This document shows positions 8,173 to 16,303 of a stretch of DNA of 64,000 nucleotides, one piece after another. The DNA lies in the NCBI GenBank assembly GCA_020637895.1, contig JACKJP010000002.1, positions 992,001-1,056,000 of the forward strand, written 5' to 3'. Every line of letters begins with the position of its first letter. Positions within the stretch are counted from its first letter, which is position 1. This stretch comes from Rhodobiaceae bacterium (GTDB lineage Bacteria; Pseudomonadota; Alphaproteobacteria; Rhizobiales; Tepidamorphaceae). The translations under genes and the position numbers were made by a program. Below the pieces are notes generated by a model. That model saw only the letters and a program-made list of their open reading frames with translations. It made no database searches and was not told where the DNA came from.

Positions 8173-8880
8173 ATGGCCCGCGCGCCCATCGACACCATCG
8201 ACCGGCTCATTGTCGCCCTTGATGTTCCATCCACAGACGAGGCGCGCCGTATTGTCGAGGCGATCGGGCCGGCCGCCCGGTTCTACAAGATCGGCATGCA
8301 GCTTGTCTTCGCGGGTGGCCTGGACCTGATCAGGGAGCTGGTCGCCGAGGACAAGAAAATCTTCCTCGACATGAAACTGCTCGATATCGGCAATACGGTG
8401 GAAAAGGGTGTCGCGTCGATTGCGGGTCTCGGCGCCAACCTGACGACGATCCATGCCTATCCACAGGCCATGCGCGCGGCGGTCAAGGCGCGCGGCAACA
8501 GCGGTCTCGCTCTGCTCGGTGTCACTGTTCTGACCAGCATGGACGATCATGATCTCGCCGAAAGCGGCTATCTGCAGGACGCCCATGCGCTCGTCGAGCA
8601 GCGGGCGGTTCAGGCGCGCGACAGCGCGATGGATGGCATCGTCGCATCGCCGCTGGAGGCGGAGCGGCTTCGTGCCCTCATCGGCGACGAAATGCTTCTT
8701 GTGACGCCGGGCGTCAGGCCTTCATGGTCAGGCGCGGACGATCAGAAGCGGATCGCGACACCACGCGATGCGATCAGGGCAGGGAGCGACCATCTGGTCG
8801 TCGGCAGACCCGTCGTCGCGGCCGGCAATCCGCGTGAGGCGGCAACGCGGATCGTCGACGAGATCGCCGAGGCCGAATGA
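8173..8880 (+). CDS. pyrF: Orotidine 5'-phosphate decarboxylase
   Basis: PyrF makes UMP from OMP, the last step of de novo pyrimidine synthesis. The 235-residue protein shows the TIM-barrel active-site strand FLDMKLLDIGNTV (about residues 60-72, with the catalytic Asp-Lys-Asp set), LIVALDVPS at the N-terminus, and the phosphate-binding LLVTPGVRPSW and HLVVGRPVV near the C-terminus. The ATG at 8173 is preceded by GAGGAG. It lies 65 bp after pmtA and about 95 bp before dapB, an order common in this group. Confidence 0.97.
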   Translation: MARAPIDTIDRLIVALDVPSTDEARRIVEAIGPAARFYKIGMQLVFAGGLDLIRELVAEDKKIFLDMKLLDIGNTVEKGVASIAGLGANLTTIHAYPQAMRAAVKARGNSGLALLGVTVLTSMDDHDLAESGYLQDAHALVEQRAVQARDSAMDGIVASPLEAERLRALIGDEMLLVTPGVRPSWSGADDQKRIATPRDAIRAGSDHLVVGRPVVAAGNPREAATRIVDEIAEAE

Positions 8881-8975
8881 AGCGTGTTCGTCACCTTGCC
8901 GAGCCTTCCATCCCGGGACGAAAGTCTCTATAGCCAGCGCAAACATGCGTTGAACGCGAAGCGGAGTATATCGAC

Positions 8976-9773
8976 ATGCGACTGATCGTCGTGGGCGCCG
9001 CAGGCCGCATGGGCCGCGCACTGACACAGACCGTCATCGATACCGAAGGGCTGGAACTTGCCGGCGCCATCGAGAAGCCGGGTTCCGACCTGATTGGCCA
9101 GGATGCCGGCCTCGTCGCGGGACGCGGCGAGATCGGTGTCGCCGTGAGCGACGATCCGCTGCCGCTGTTTGCCAAGGCGGACGGCGTTCTCGATTTCACC
9201 AGCCCCGCCAGCACGGTCGTCTTTGCCGGTCTAGCGGCGCAGGCACGGATCGTCCACGTGATCGGAACCACCGGGCTTTCCGCGGAGGACAGCCGGAAGA
9301 TCGAGGCTGCGGCGCGGCACGCGGTTATCATACGCTCGGGAAATATGAGCCTCGGCGTCAACCTGCTGGCAGCGCTGGTTCGCCAGGCGGCACGGGCCCT
9401 TGATGCCGACTGGGATATCGAAGTTCTTGAGATGCACCATCGGCACAAGGTCGATGCGCCGTCGGGAACCGCATTGCTGCTCGGGCAGGCCGCGGCCGAA
9501 GGGCGAGGTATCGCGCTGGCCGATCATTCGGATCGCGTTCGCGACGGGCACACCGGCGCGCGGCGTGAGGGCGACATAGGCTTTGCCGTTCTGCGGGGCG
9601 GCACCGTCGTCGGCGAACATACCGTTGCATTCGCCGGACCCAACGAAATGATCGAACTCACGCACCGGGCCTTCGACCGGGGCATTTTCGCGCGCGGCGC
9701 CGTCAAGGCCGCGCAATGGGGCAAGGGGCAGAAGCCCGGCCTTTATTCCATGGCCGATGTCCTCGGCATCTGA
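8976..9773 (+). CDS. dapB: 4-hydroxy-tetrahydrodipicolinate reductase
   Basis: DapB reduces the dihydrodipicolinate precursor with NAD(P)H in the lysine and meso-diaminopimelate pathway, feeding peptidoglycan synthesis. The 265-residue protein has the Rossmann motif VVGAAGRMGRALTQ at its N-terminus, IGTTGLS, and the catalytic signature EMHHRHKVDAPSGTALLLG (about residues 150-168). Ribosome site CGGAG precedes the ATG. It is followed by gpmA after 27 bp in the same direction. Confidence 0.97.
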   Translation: MRLIVVGAAGRMGRALTQTVIDTEGLELAGAIEKPGSDLIGQDAGLVAGRGEIGVAVSDDPLPLFAKADGVLDFTSPASTVVFAGLAAQARIVHVIGTTGLSAEDSRKIEAAARHAVIIRSGNMSLGVNLLAALVRQAARALDADWDIEVLEMHHRHKVDAPSGTALLLGQAAAEGRGIALADHSDRVRDGHTGARREGDIGFAVLRGGTVVGEHTVAFAGPNEMIELTHRAFDRGIFARGAVKAAQWGKGQKPGLYSMADVLGI

Positions 9774-9800
9774 CCAGAAACACTTCCGGAGCCTCATCTG

Positions 9801-10421
9801 ATGGAAAGACTGCTTGTCCTCGTGCGTCATGGCCAGAGCGACTGGAACCTGAAGAACCTGTTCACCGGCTGGAAGGACCCGGACCTGACCGAGAAGGGCG
9901 TTGCCGAGGCGCAGGAAGCCGGCCGCAAGCTCAAGGCGCTCGGCCTGTCGTTCGATATTGCCTTCACCTCGGCGCTGAGCCGGGCGCAGCGCACGCTGAA
10001 GCTGATACTGAAGGAACTGGGTGCTGAAGATCTCCCGACCATCCGCGATCAGGCGCTCAACGAGCGCGACTATGGCGATCTGACCGGGCTCAACAAGGAC
10101 GATGCGCGCGAAAAATGGGGCGAGGAGCAGGTGCATGTCTGGCGCCGCTCGTTCGATATTCCCCCGCCCGGCGGCGAAAGCCTGAAAGACACCGCCGACC
10201 GCGTGCTACCCTATTTTCACAAGGAAATCCTGCCGCGCGTCCTGAAGGGCGAGAAGGTTCTGATTTCTGCCCATGGCAACTCGCTTCGCGCCCTGATCAT
10301 GGATCTTGAAAAGCTCAGCGGCGAGGAAATCATCGCCCGCGAACTGGCAACCGGCGCACCGATCGTCTACCGCCTCAATGCCGACGGCTCGATCGCGGAG
10401 AAGCAGGATCTGGCCAGCTAG
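9801..10421 (+). CDS. gpmA: 2,3-bisphosphoglycerate-dependent phosphoglycerate mutase
   Basis: GpmA interconverts 3- and 2-phosphoglycerate in glycolysis and gluconeogenesis. The 206-residue, short-form enzyme has the phosphohistidine motif LVLVRHGQSDWN (His at about residue 10), TSALSRAQRT, ERDYGDLTG and the second histidine in ISAHGNSLRAL. The length matches the compact rhizobial type. Its stop codon overlaps the stop of the convergent ada-like gene by four bases. Confidence 0.95.
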   Translation: MERLLVLVRHGQSDWNLKNLFTGWKDPDLTEKGVAEAQEAGRKLKALGLSFDIAFTSALSRAQRTLKLILKELGAEDLPTIRDQALNERDYGDLTGLNKDDAREKWGEEQVHVWRRSFDIPPPGGESLKDTADRVLPYFHKEILPRVLKGEKVLISAHGNSLRALIMDLEKLSGEEIIARELATGAPIVYRLNADGSIAEKQDLAS

Positions 10422-11326
10422 GCGGCACTCACCGCCTGCTCCCAGCCGAGCATTGCCCGCTTTCGCGTAAGGCCCCAGTGATAGCCGGTAAGTGCGCCGT
10501 TCGCGCCGAGCACCCGGTGGCAGGGAACGACGAAAGACAGCGGATTCTTGCCGACGGCCGCACCGACCGCGCGCGCCGCCTTGGGGCTGCATACCCTTGT
10601 GGCAATCTGCGAATAGGTGGCCGCCCTGGCAAAGGGGATGCGGAGCAGCGTCTCCCACACACGAACCTCGAAATCAGTCCCGATCAGCACAATTCGCAGC
10701 GGCTCCTCCTCTCGCCAGCGCGAGGGATCGAAAATGCGCCGGGCGAGCGGACCCGTCGCTTTGAGGTTTTCGCGATATTCCGCGCGTGGCCAGCGACGCG
10801 TCATGTCCGCAAGGGCGGCTTCAAAGCCCGACGGATCGTCGGCAAAGGCCAGACCGGCAAGTCCCCGGTCTGTCGCCATCACCAGCGCATGGCCGAAGGG
10901 TGAGGGATGAAAGCCCCAGTCTATGACGAGGCCGGCTCCTCGCGCGCGGAAGTCGCCTGGCGTCATGGCCTCGTGCGTAACGAAAAGATCGTGCAGGCGT
11001 CCGGGGCCGGACAGGCCGACCTCGTAGGCGGTATCGAGCACGCTCGCCTCGCCGCTCAGCAGATTGCGTGCATGATCGAGGGTGATCGCCTGGACGAACT
11101 GCTTGGGGGTGATGCCGGCCCAGCGGCGGAAAATCTTCTGCAGCCGCGCCGGTTCGGTCCCCGCCTCACTGGCAATGCGTTCCAGCGATGGCTGGTCGCG
11201 CCAGTGCTCGGTGATGACCGCGATCGCGGCGCGAATGGCCGCATAGTCGGCAGGATCGACCTTCGCGGAGATCGAGGGGATATCGGCTGGCAGCGCGATG
11301 GCGTTCATGGTCATGGCGGAACCCAT
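10418..11326 (-). CDS. AraC-type HTH / O6-methylguanine-DNA methyltransferase fusion (Ada-like)
   Basis: The 302-residue protein joins an AraC-family DNA-binding domain (about residues 30-125, LERIASEAGTEPARLQKIFRRWAG) to a C-terminal suicide methyltransferase with the active-site motif FVVPCHRV (Cys269) and the DNA-binding YSQIA. It would repair O6-alkylguanine and may activate genes. The zinc-binding N-terminal Ada domain, whose cysteine senses phosphotriester damage, is missing, so classical Ada induction is not expected. ATG codons at 11314 and 11308 are alternative starts; none has a good ribosome site. Together with alkB it forms the window's alkylation-repair capacity. Confidence 0.88.
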   Translation of the reverse strand: MGSAMTMNAIALPADIPSISAKVDPADYAAIRAAIAVITEHWRDQPSLERIASEAGTEPARLQKIFRRWAGITPKQFVQAITLDHARNLLSGEASVLDTAYEVGLSGPGRLHDLFVTHEAMTPGDFRARGAGLVIDWGFHPSPFGHALVMATDRGLAGLAFADDPSGFEAALADMTRRWPRAEYRENLKATGPLARRIFDPSRWREEEPLRIVLIGTDFEVRVWETLLRIPFARAATYSQIATRVCSPKAARAVGAAVGKNPLSFVVPCHRVLGANGALTGYHWGLTRKRAMLGWEQAVSAA

Positions 11327-11397
11327 TTGAGGCTTGAAACGATCCGAAGTCTAGGATCGCCTCGATGCGCAGGCCACCCGAAACGCGACAGCTGAAT

Positions 11398-11901
11398 TCA
11401 GGCCGCGCGGGCAAGCGCCAATGCCCGGTCGATCGCGGAGGCGAGACCATGTTTTTCCTCCGGCGACAGCACGGCGCCGATCTCAAGCCGGTGGCCGCGC
11501 TCTGCAAGATGCAACGTGACGGTGCCGAGCTCGGAATCGCCGGCCCTTTCAAGCCGCGCCCAATAGGGATTGAAGGCCGTCACCGCCTCGCGGCCCTTCG
11601 CATCGCACTGGCGGACCTGCATGGAGCCGGCCCCGATCTCTATGGTCTCGCGGGCGCGCCCGGCGCGATAGTTGAGTCGAAAGGCAAGCCAGACCAGAAA
11701 CACATCGAGCCCGAAAAACCCCATGACCGGCCATGCGCCCCTGAGCACGAAGACCATGCCGGTCGTGAAAGAGGCAAGGCCGATGGCAAGCATCATGAAG
11801 CCGAACCCGCGCGGCGAAAGCGAGCGGTGCGGCGTCACGATCACCCGAAACGGCAGATGAACATCTTCACCTTCGGCGGAAATCGGATTGCTCTGGCTCA
11901 T
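11398..11901 (-). CDS. DUF2244 integral membrane protein
   Basis: This 167-residue protein has two closely spaced membrane helices (about residues 35-75, GFGFMMLAIGLASFTTGMVFVL and a following hydrophobic stretch) and a soluble C-terminal beta-rich half ending in a VTLHLAERGHRLEIGAVLSPEE segment. This is the DUF2244 architecture common in alphaproteobacteria; no function is established. It is transcribed divergently from nth with a 23-bp gap, so the two start regions overlap. Confidence 0.8.
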   Translation of the reverse strand: MSQSNPISAEGEDVHLPFRVIVTPHRSLSPRGFGFMMLAIGLASFTTGMVFVLRGAWPVMGFFGLDVFLVWLAFRLNYRAGRARETIEIGAGSMQVRQCDAKGREAVTAFNPYWARLERAGDSELGTVTLHLAERGHRLEIGAVLSPEEKHGLASAIDRALALARAA

Positions 11902-11924
11902 GAGGCCTCATTATAGAGAAACTC

Positions 11925-12596
11925 ATGGCCAACAAGAAAGCTCCCCGCCGCCGCTACAGCCGCCTTTCCAAAGAGGCGATACGCGGCATGTTCGATGCCT
12001 TCCACGAGCACGATCCCGAACCCAAAGGCGAATTGCATTCGGTCAATGACTTCACGCTGCTCGTCGCCGTCGTTCTGTCGGCCCAGGCCACGGACGCAGG
12101 CGTGAACCGGGCGACCCGTCCGCTGTTCGAAACGGTCGATACGCCGGAGAAGATGGTGACGCTTGGCGAAGATCGACTGCGTGAAGCGATCAAGACCATC
12201 GGCCTGTTTCGAAACAAGGCGAAGAATGTGATCGCACTGTCCAGAGCGCTGATCGAACAGCATGATGGCAAGGTTCCGCGTGACCGAGACGCGCTGGAGG
12301 CGCTGCCCGGCGTGGGACGAAAGACCGCCAATGTCGTTCTCAACATCGCCTTCGGCCAACCGACCATCGCCGTCGACACGCATCTCTTCCGCCTTGCCAA
12401 CCGCACCGGGCTGGCGCCGGGGAAGACGCCCCTCGCCGTCGAGACTGCGTTGGAGAAGGTCATTCCCGAGGATCGCAAGCTGCACGCGCATCATTGGCTC
12501 ATCCTGCACGGGCGCTATGTCTGCAAGGCGAGAAAGCCGCTTTGCGGCATATGCATCATCCGCGACTTCTGCCTGTTCGACGGCAAGACCAGCTAG
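11925..12596 (+). CDS. nth: Endonuclease III
   Basis: Nth is a bifunctional glycosylase/AP lyase that removes oxidised pyrimidines in base-excision repair. The 223-residue protein shows the helix-hairpin-helix LPGVGRKTANVVLN with catalytic Lys133, the catalytic Asp151 in VDTHLFRLANRTG, and the 4Fe-4S loop Cys200, Cys207, Cys210, Cys216 (C-x6-C-x2-C-x5-C). Everything needed for activity is present. It is divergent from the DUF2244 gene. Its 3' side faces cysZ across a 243-bp gap that holds a pair of palindromic repeats. Confidence 0.96.
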   Translation: MANKKAPRRRYSRLSKEAIRGMFDAFHEHDPEPKGELHSVNDFTLLVAVVLSAQATDAGVNRATRPLFETVDTPEKMVTLGEDRLREAIKTIGLFRNKAKNVIALSRALIEQHDGKVPRDRDALEALPGVGRKTANVVLNIAFGQPTIAVDTHLFRLANRTGLAPGKTPLAVETALEKVIPEDRKLHAHHWLILHGRYVCKARKPLCGICIIRDFCLFDGKTS

Positions 12597-12670
12597 ATTC
12601 GCCCCTTCTTCGGTACCAGCCGCGAGAGGAGCGGCCCACGCCATCGCCGTCAATGGCGATACGACAGAGG

Positions 12671-12703
12671 AATGGATCGTCGGATCAGGTCCGACGATGA
12701 CAG
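12671..12703 (+). repeat. Dispersed palindromic repeat, copy A1
   Basis: ATCGTCGGA (12676-12684), TCAGG loop, TCCGACGAT (12690-12698), flanked by AATGG on the left and GAC on the right. It is followed by a GCTTTGG-TTTGCCG tail that is also found, inverted, beside copy B2. It lies in the nth/cysZ convergent gap (12597-12839), which holds no gene I can support. Confidence 0.8.
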
Positions 12704-12783
12704 GCTTTGGTTTGCCGACAGGCCGTGCCACTCTCGACCACAACAACTGGGGGAGACACTCTCTCAGCGGTACACCCACCCCG

Positions 12784-12817
12784 CGTCATTGCCCGGCTTG
12801 ACCGGGCAATCCATACC
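12784..12817 (-). repeat. Dispersed palindromic repeat, copy A2
   Basis: ATTGCCCGG (12788-12796), CTTGA loop, CCGGGCAAT (12802-12810), then CCATACCGCCTC. It is in inverse orientation to copy A1 about 110 bp away and matches copy B1 in both arms and flank. Confidence 0.8.
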
Positions 12818-12839
12818 GCCTCGCTGTCGGCGTGACGGG

Positions 12840-13538
12840 CTAGCGATGGGGCGGCAGCACCGTCTGCGCGGAGACAGGGCGGCTGCCGGTCAGCCGCTTG
12901 TGGACGTGAACCATCATCGCGGTTGCAAAGAGCGGCGTCGCGAGGTTGAGGATCGGGATGGCCATGAAGCCCGCAATGATCAGTCCGGCCACGAAGATCT
13001 GACCGCCATATTGCCGCCGCAGCTCGACAACCTCCGCATAGGGCCGGTGTCGCTGCGCGGCGAGCTCGAAGAATTCACGGCCGAGCAGATATCCGTTCAC
13101 CACGAGGAAGGCGACAAGGTTTATCCCCGGCAGCAGAAGCAGCAGCAAAGCGACAATGTTCGCGAATATCACGACACCGAAGAATTTCACCGCCTGCCAG
13201 ATGGCCGTGGGGACCGGAATTGCGACGCCGGCGCGGTCCGACGGATAATCGGTCCGCTCGACGATATCGGCGATGTCGTCGAGAAAAAGGCCTGCGACCA
13301 GCGTTGAAACCGGGCCGATCAGAAAAACCGCACCGACCAGCAGACCGAGACCGGAAAGGATCGACAGCGTGACGTCGAGCCATCCGGAAAGATCGGCAAG
13401 GAAATAACCGATAACGGACTGCAGGATGCCCCACAGCGCCAGCAGCAGAAGCAGCGTCAGACCGATCGTCTTGAGGAGCACGGACCGGAACTCGGGAGCG
13501 GCAAGCTGCCCGGCCGCCCGCAATGCGGATGCAATCAT
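12840..13538 (-). CDS. CysZ/EI24-type membrane protein
   Basis: The 232-residue protein belongs to the EI24/CysZ family: it has four or more hydrophobic segments (about residues 20-50, 55-90, 125-160 and 185-215) and the family motif LGREFFELAAQRHRP. CysZ in enterobacteria imports sulfate for cysteine synthesis; whether this homologue does so is inferred from the family only. I start it at the ATG at 13538, preceded by GAGGG, rather than further upstream, because the longer frame would run into the stop of the preceding gene at 13550. It is the last gene of a three-gene minus-strand string. Confidence 0.78.
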   Translation of the reverse strand: MIASALRAAGQLAAPEFRSVLLKTIGLTLLLLLALWGILQSVIGYFLADLSGWLDVTLSILSGLGLLVGAVFLIGPVSTLVAGLFLDDIADIVERTDYPSDRAGVAIPVPTAIWQAVKFFGVVIFANIVALLLLLLPGINLVAFLVVNGYLLGREFFELAAQRHRPYAEVVELRRQYGGQIFVAGLIIAGFMAIPILNLATPLFATAMMVHVHKRLTGSRPVSAQTVLPPHR

Positions 13539-13549
13539 GAACCCTCGTC

Positions 13550-14182
13550 CTAAACGCGGTCGGTCACCAGTGCCTTCTTGCCCGCCAGTGCCCAACGCAC
13601 AAGCGGCAGGCGATCGCCGCCGAAATACATATCGTCGCCGTCGATATATATGGTCGGCGATCCGAACGCGCCACGGGCGATGGCCTCATTCACATTCGCG
13701 CGCAGTGCGTCCTTCATGTCCTGGTCGGCGACACGCTTCAGCAGCCAGTCGGCGTCGATGTCGCATTCGGCGCAGATGTCACGGATGACGGCATCTTCCG
13801 AAATGATCCGGTCCTCGCCGAAATAGGCCCTGAAACTGGCACGGGCGAAATCGATCAGCTTGCCCATCGGCTCCACGAGGATGCAGCCGCGCATGACCTT
13901 GACCGAATTCACCGGATGGCCCTTCGGCGGGAAGACAATCTTCAGGCCGGACGCCTGCGCCCAGTCCTGCATGTCCTTGAGCATGTAGTCGTTCTTGCGC
14001 GGCGGACGCGAATCCTTCGACTTGAAATACTCAACGCCCGGATTGACCTCGTTGAAGATGCCCCCAACGAGAATCGGTTTCCAGACGATCTCGGCGCCGA
14101 ACTCGGCTGCCATCGGCTGTATCCGCTCGAATGCCAGGTAGGTCCACGGACTCGAACAGTCGAAAAAGAATTCAATCTTCAC
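13550..14182 (-). CDS. DsbA-family 2-hydroxychromene-2-carboxylate isomerase-like protein
   Basis: This 210-residue protein has a thioredoxin-fold start MKIEFFFDCSSPWTYLAFERIQ. The CxxC pair is replaced by Cys-Ser-Ser-Pro, as in kappa-class glutathione transferases and hydroxychromene carboxylate isomerases. The closing motif GAFGSPTIYIDGDDMYFGGDRL, with the cis-proline loop, also fits. A glutathione-dependent isomerase or transferase is likely; the substrate is unknown. Its start overlaps the stop of the upstream GST gene by four bases (ATGA), which suggests the two proteins act on related substrates. Confidence 0.8.
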   Translation of the reverse strand: MKIEFFFDCSSPWTYLAFERIQPMAAEFGAEIVWKPILVGGIFNEVNPGVEYFKSKDSRPPRKNDYMLKDMQDWAQASGLKIVFPPKGHPVNSVKVMRGCILVEPMGKLIDFARASFRAYFGEDRIISEDAVIRDICAECDIDADWLLKRVADQDMKDALRANVNEAIARGAFGSPTIYIDGDDMYFGGDRLPLVRWALAGKKALVTDRV

Positions 14183-14898
14183 CCTGGTTGCTCCTCTTTG
14201 CTTTTTTCCTGATTCCTGTCCCGGTCGTCATAACCGAAGAACTTGGCCCGCATCTCGCGCGTCATCTGGTTCGGCTTGAACCCGCCACCGACCGAAAGCC
14301 CGCGCTGAAGGGGTTCGCGCGCTCTCAACGTTGCAAACCATCGCTTGAGATTTGGCCAGTCGTCCAGCGTCATCCCTTGTGCCTTGTGGGTCATGATCCA
14401 CGGAAAGCAGGCCATGTCGGCAATCGAGTAGGTGCCGGCGACACAATCACCGGTCAGGCCCAGCTGATGGTCCAGAACGCTGTAAAGACGGCGTATTTCG
14501 TTCCCGTAACGATTGATCGCATAGGGGATCTTCTCCGGCGCATAGAGCAGGAAATGGCCATTCTGACCAGCCATGGGCCCGAGCCCCGCCATCTGCCACA
14601 TCACCCACTGGATGACTCGAGACCGGCCGGCGGCATCCGATGGCAGGAAGCGGCCGGTCTTTTCGGCCAGATAGATCAGGATCGCACCGCTTTCGAAGAT
14701 CGGCAGCGGCCCGCCATCGGCTTCATGGTCGACGATCGCGGGGATGCGTCCGTTCGGACTGATGCGCCTGTAGGAATCGGAATACTGTTCGCCCTCTTCG
14801 AAATTGACGGGCACGAGCCGGTATTGAAGCCCCGTCTCCTCGAGCATGATGGAGACTTTCCATCCGTTCGGCGTCGGTCTGAAATAAAGATCGATCAT
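14179..14898 (-). CDS. Glutathione S-transferase family protein
   Basis: The 239-residue protein has the N-terminal thioredoxin-like GST domain (IDLYFRPTPNGWKVSIMLEE, YRRISPNGRIPAIVDH, ESGAILIYLAEKTG) and an all-helical C-terminal domain. The TPNGWKVSIMLEE start resembles the YfcG/YghU (nu-class) group, which act as disulfide reductases or peroxidases with glutathione. The start at 14898 was chosen because the upstream extension has no family similarity. It overlaps the DsbA-family gene by four bases. Confidence 0.85.
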   Translation of the reverse strand: MIDLYFRPTPNGWKVSIMLEETGLQYRLVPVNFEEGEQYSDSYRRISPNGRIPAIVDHEADGGPLPIFESGAILIYLAEKTGRFLPSDAAGRSRVIQWVMWQMAGLGPMAGQNGHFLLYAPEKIPYAINRYGNEIRRLYSVLDHQLGLTGDCVAGTYSIADMACFPWIMTHKAQGMTLDDWPNLKRWFATLRAREPLQRGLSVGGGFKPNQMTREMRAKFFGYDDRDRNQEKSKEEQPG

Positions 14899-15031
14899 GA
14901 AGTGCCGCGTCCTTCCAAGGTGCGGGACGCTAACAGCCGCAAACCGCATCGGCAATCAGCGGTTTGCACCGCAGGAGATCGGCGTATATCAACTGGCAAC
15001 CTGACCGGCAGCTGGAGCACCGTCCTTTCCC

Positions 15032-16039
15032 ATGGCCTCACCCACACGTTTCGATGTCGTTGGCATCGGCAATGCGATCGTCGATGTTCTGGCCCGCACC
15101 GACGATGATTTTCTTGTCGCTCAGGCTCTTGCGAAGGGCAGCATGCGGCTTATCGATGAGTTGGAGGCCGACAGGCTCTACGGCATGATGGGATCGAGCG
15201 TTGAGGCGTCGGGCGGATCTGCCGCGAACACCATTGCGGGTATCGCCGGATTTGGCGGCAAGGCGGCTTTTCTCGGCAGGGTGCGCGACGATGGTCTGGG
15301 GAGGATATTCAGTCACGATATCCGCGCGCTCGGCATTCACTACCCGACGTCGCCGGCCGTCGCTGGCGCAGGCACCGCGCGCTGTCTGATCCTGGTGACG
15401 CCGGATGGCGAGCGGACGATGAACACCTATCTGGGCGCGGCGCAGGAGCTGACGCCGGACGACATGGACGAGGCGACGATCGCCTCGGCGGGCTGCACCT
15501 ATCTTGAGGGATATCTGTGGGATCCGCCGCAGGCCAAGGAAGCTTTCCTGCGCGCGGCGCGCATTGCGCATGCCAACGGGCGTCAGGTCGCGCTGTCGCT
15601 GTCCGATTCCTTCTGCGTCGATCGCTACCGGGCGGAATTCCTCAATCTCATGCGCGAGGGCATCGTCGATATCGTCTTCGCCAACAGCCACGAGGTTCGC
15701 GCGCTCTACGAGACGGCCGACCTCGAAACGGCGCTTGGCGCCGTCGCGCGTGACGTTCCGCACGCGATCGTCACGAAGAGCGAGGACGGGGTCAGCGTCC
15801 TGAAGGACGGCCAACGCCACGACGCGCCCGCATGGCCGGTCGACGATGTCCTCGATCTGACCGGCGCCGGCGATCTGTTTGCGGCCGGGTATCTTTTCGG
15901 TATTGCTCGCGGCGGGGACATCCGGAAAGCTGCGCGACTTGGTGCCTTCGCGGCGGCGCAGGTCATCGGCCAGTTCGGCGCAAGGCCGCAGGCGAGCCTG
16001 GCACAGCTTGCGGAGGCTGAAGGCCTTCTGCCGCTCTAG
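15032..16039 (+). CDS. PfkB-family adenosine kinase
   Basis: This 335-residue ribokinase-fold enzyme has the N-terminal VVGIGNAIVDVLA, the substrate-binding GGSAANTIAGIAGFGG (about residues 58-73), and the anion-hole/catalytic motif DLTGAGDLFAAGYLFG (about 272-287). Adenosine kinase is the usual assignment of this alphaproteobacterial orthologue and would salvage adenosine to AMP, but another nucleoside or sugar substrate is possible. No clear ribosome site precedes the ATG. It faces coaA across a 264-bp convergent gap with two palindromic repeats. Confidence 0.8.
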   Translation: MASPTRFDVVGIGNAIVDVLARTDDDFLVAQALAKGSMRLIDELEADRLYGMMGSSVEASGGSAANTIAGIAGFGGKAAFLGRVRDDGLGRIFSHDIRALGIHYPTSPAVAGAGTARCLILVTPDGERTMNTYLGAAQELTPDDMDEATIASAGCTYLEGYLWDPPQAKEAFLRAARIAHANGRQVALSLSDSFCVDRYRAEFLNLMREGIVDIVFANSHEVRALYETADLETALGAVARDVPHAIVTKSEDGVSVLKDGQRHDAPAWPVDDVLDLTGAGDLFAAGYLFGIARGGDIRKAARLGAFAAAQVIGQFGARPQASLAQLAEAEGLLPL

Positions 16040-16121
16040 GCCGTGTACTCACAAAGGTTTCGGGCATGGCGGGCGGCGGGCCCTGCCCCAAGCGCTGCCC
16101 GTCGGAATGATGTCGAGGCGG

Positions 16122-16153
16122 TATGGATTGCCCGGTCAAGCCGGGCAATGACG
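16122..16153 (+). repeat. Dispersed palindromic repeat, copy B1
   Basis: ATTGCCCGG (16127-16135), TCAAG loop, CCGGGCAAT (16141-16149), preceded by GAGGCGGTATGG. It is the reverse complement of copy A2, including the flank. It sits in the convergent adenosine kinase/coaA gap (16040-16303), which has no supportable gene. Confidence 0.8.
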
Positions 16154-16214
16154 GAATTCCTCTCCGGTACCGTGCCGAGAGCCGATGCGACGGACAACCC
16201 GGCAACCCAAAGTC

Positions 16215-16248
16215 TGTCATCGCCGGACTTGATCCGGCGATCCATTCC
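16215..16248 (-). repeat. Dispersed palindromic repeat, copy B2
   Basis: ATCGCCGGA (16219-16227), CTTGA loop, TCCGGCGAT (16233-16241), followed by CCATTCC and preceded by GGCAACCCAAAG, the inverted counterpart of the tail of copy A1. It is inverted relative to copy B1. Confidence 0.8.
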
Positions 16249-16303
16249 ACTGCCGCGTCGGCCAGGCGAAGCGCTGCGTGAGGCCCCGTGACGGGCAGCC
16301 AAT

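Noticed and set aside
12597..12839. Short frames across the repeat pairs (also at 16040-16303 and 44607-44741)
   Set aside because: They are translations of the palindromic repeats and have no start signals or conserved content.
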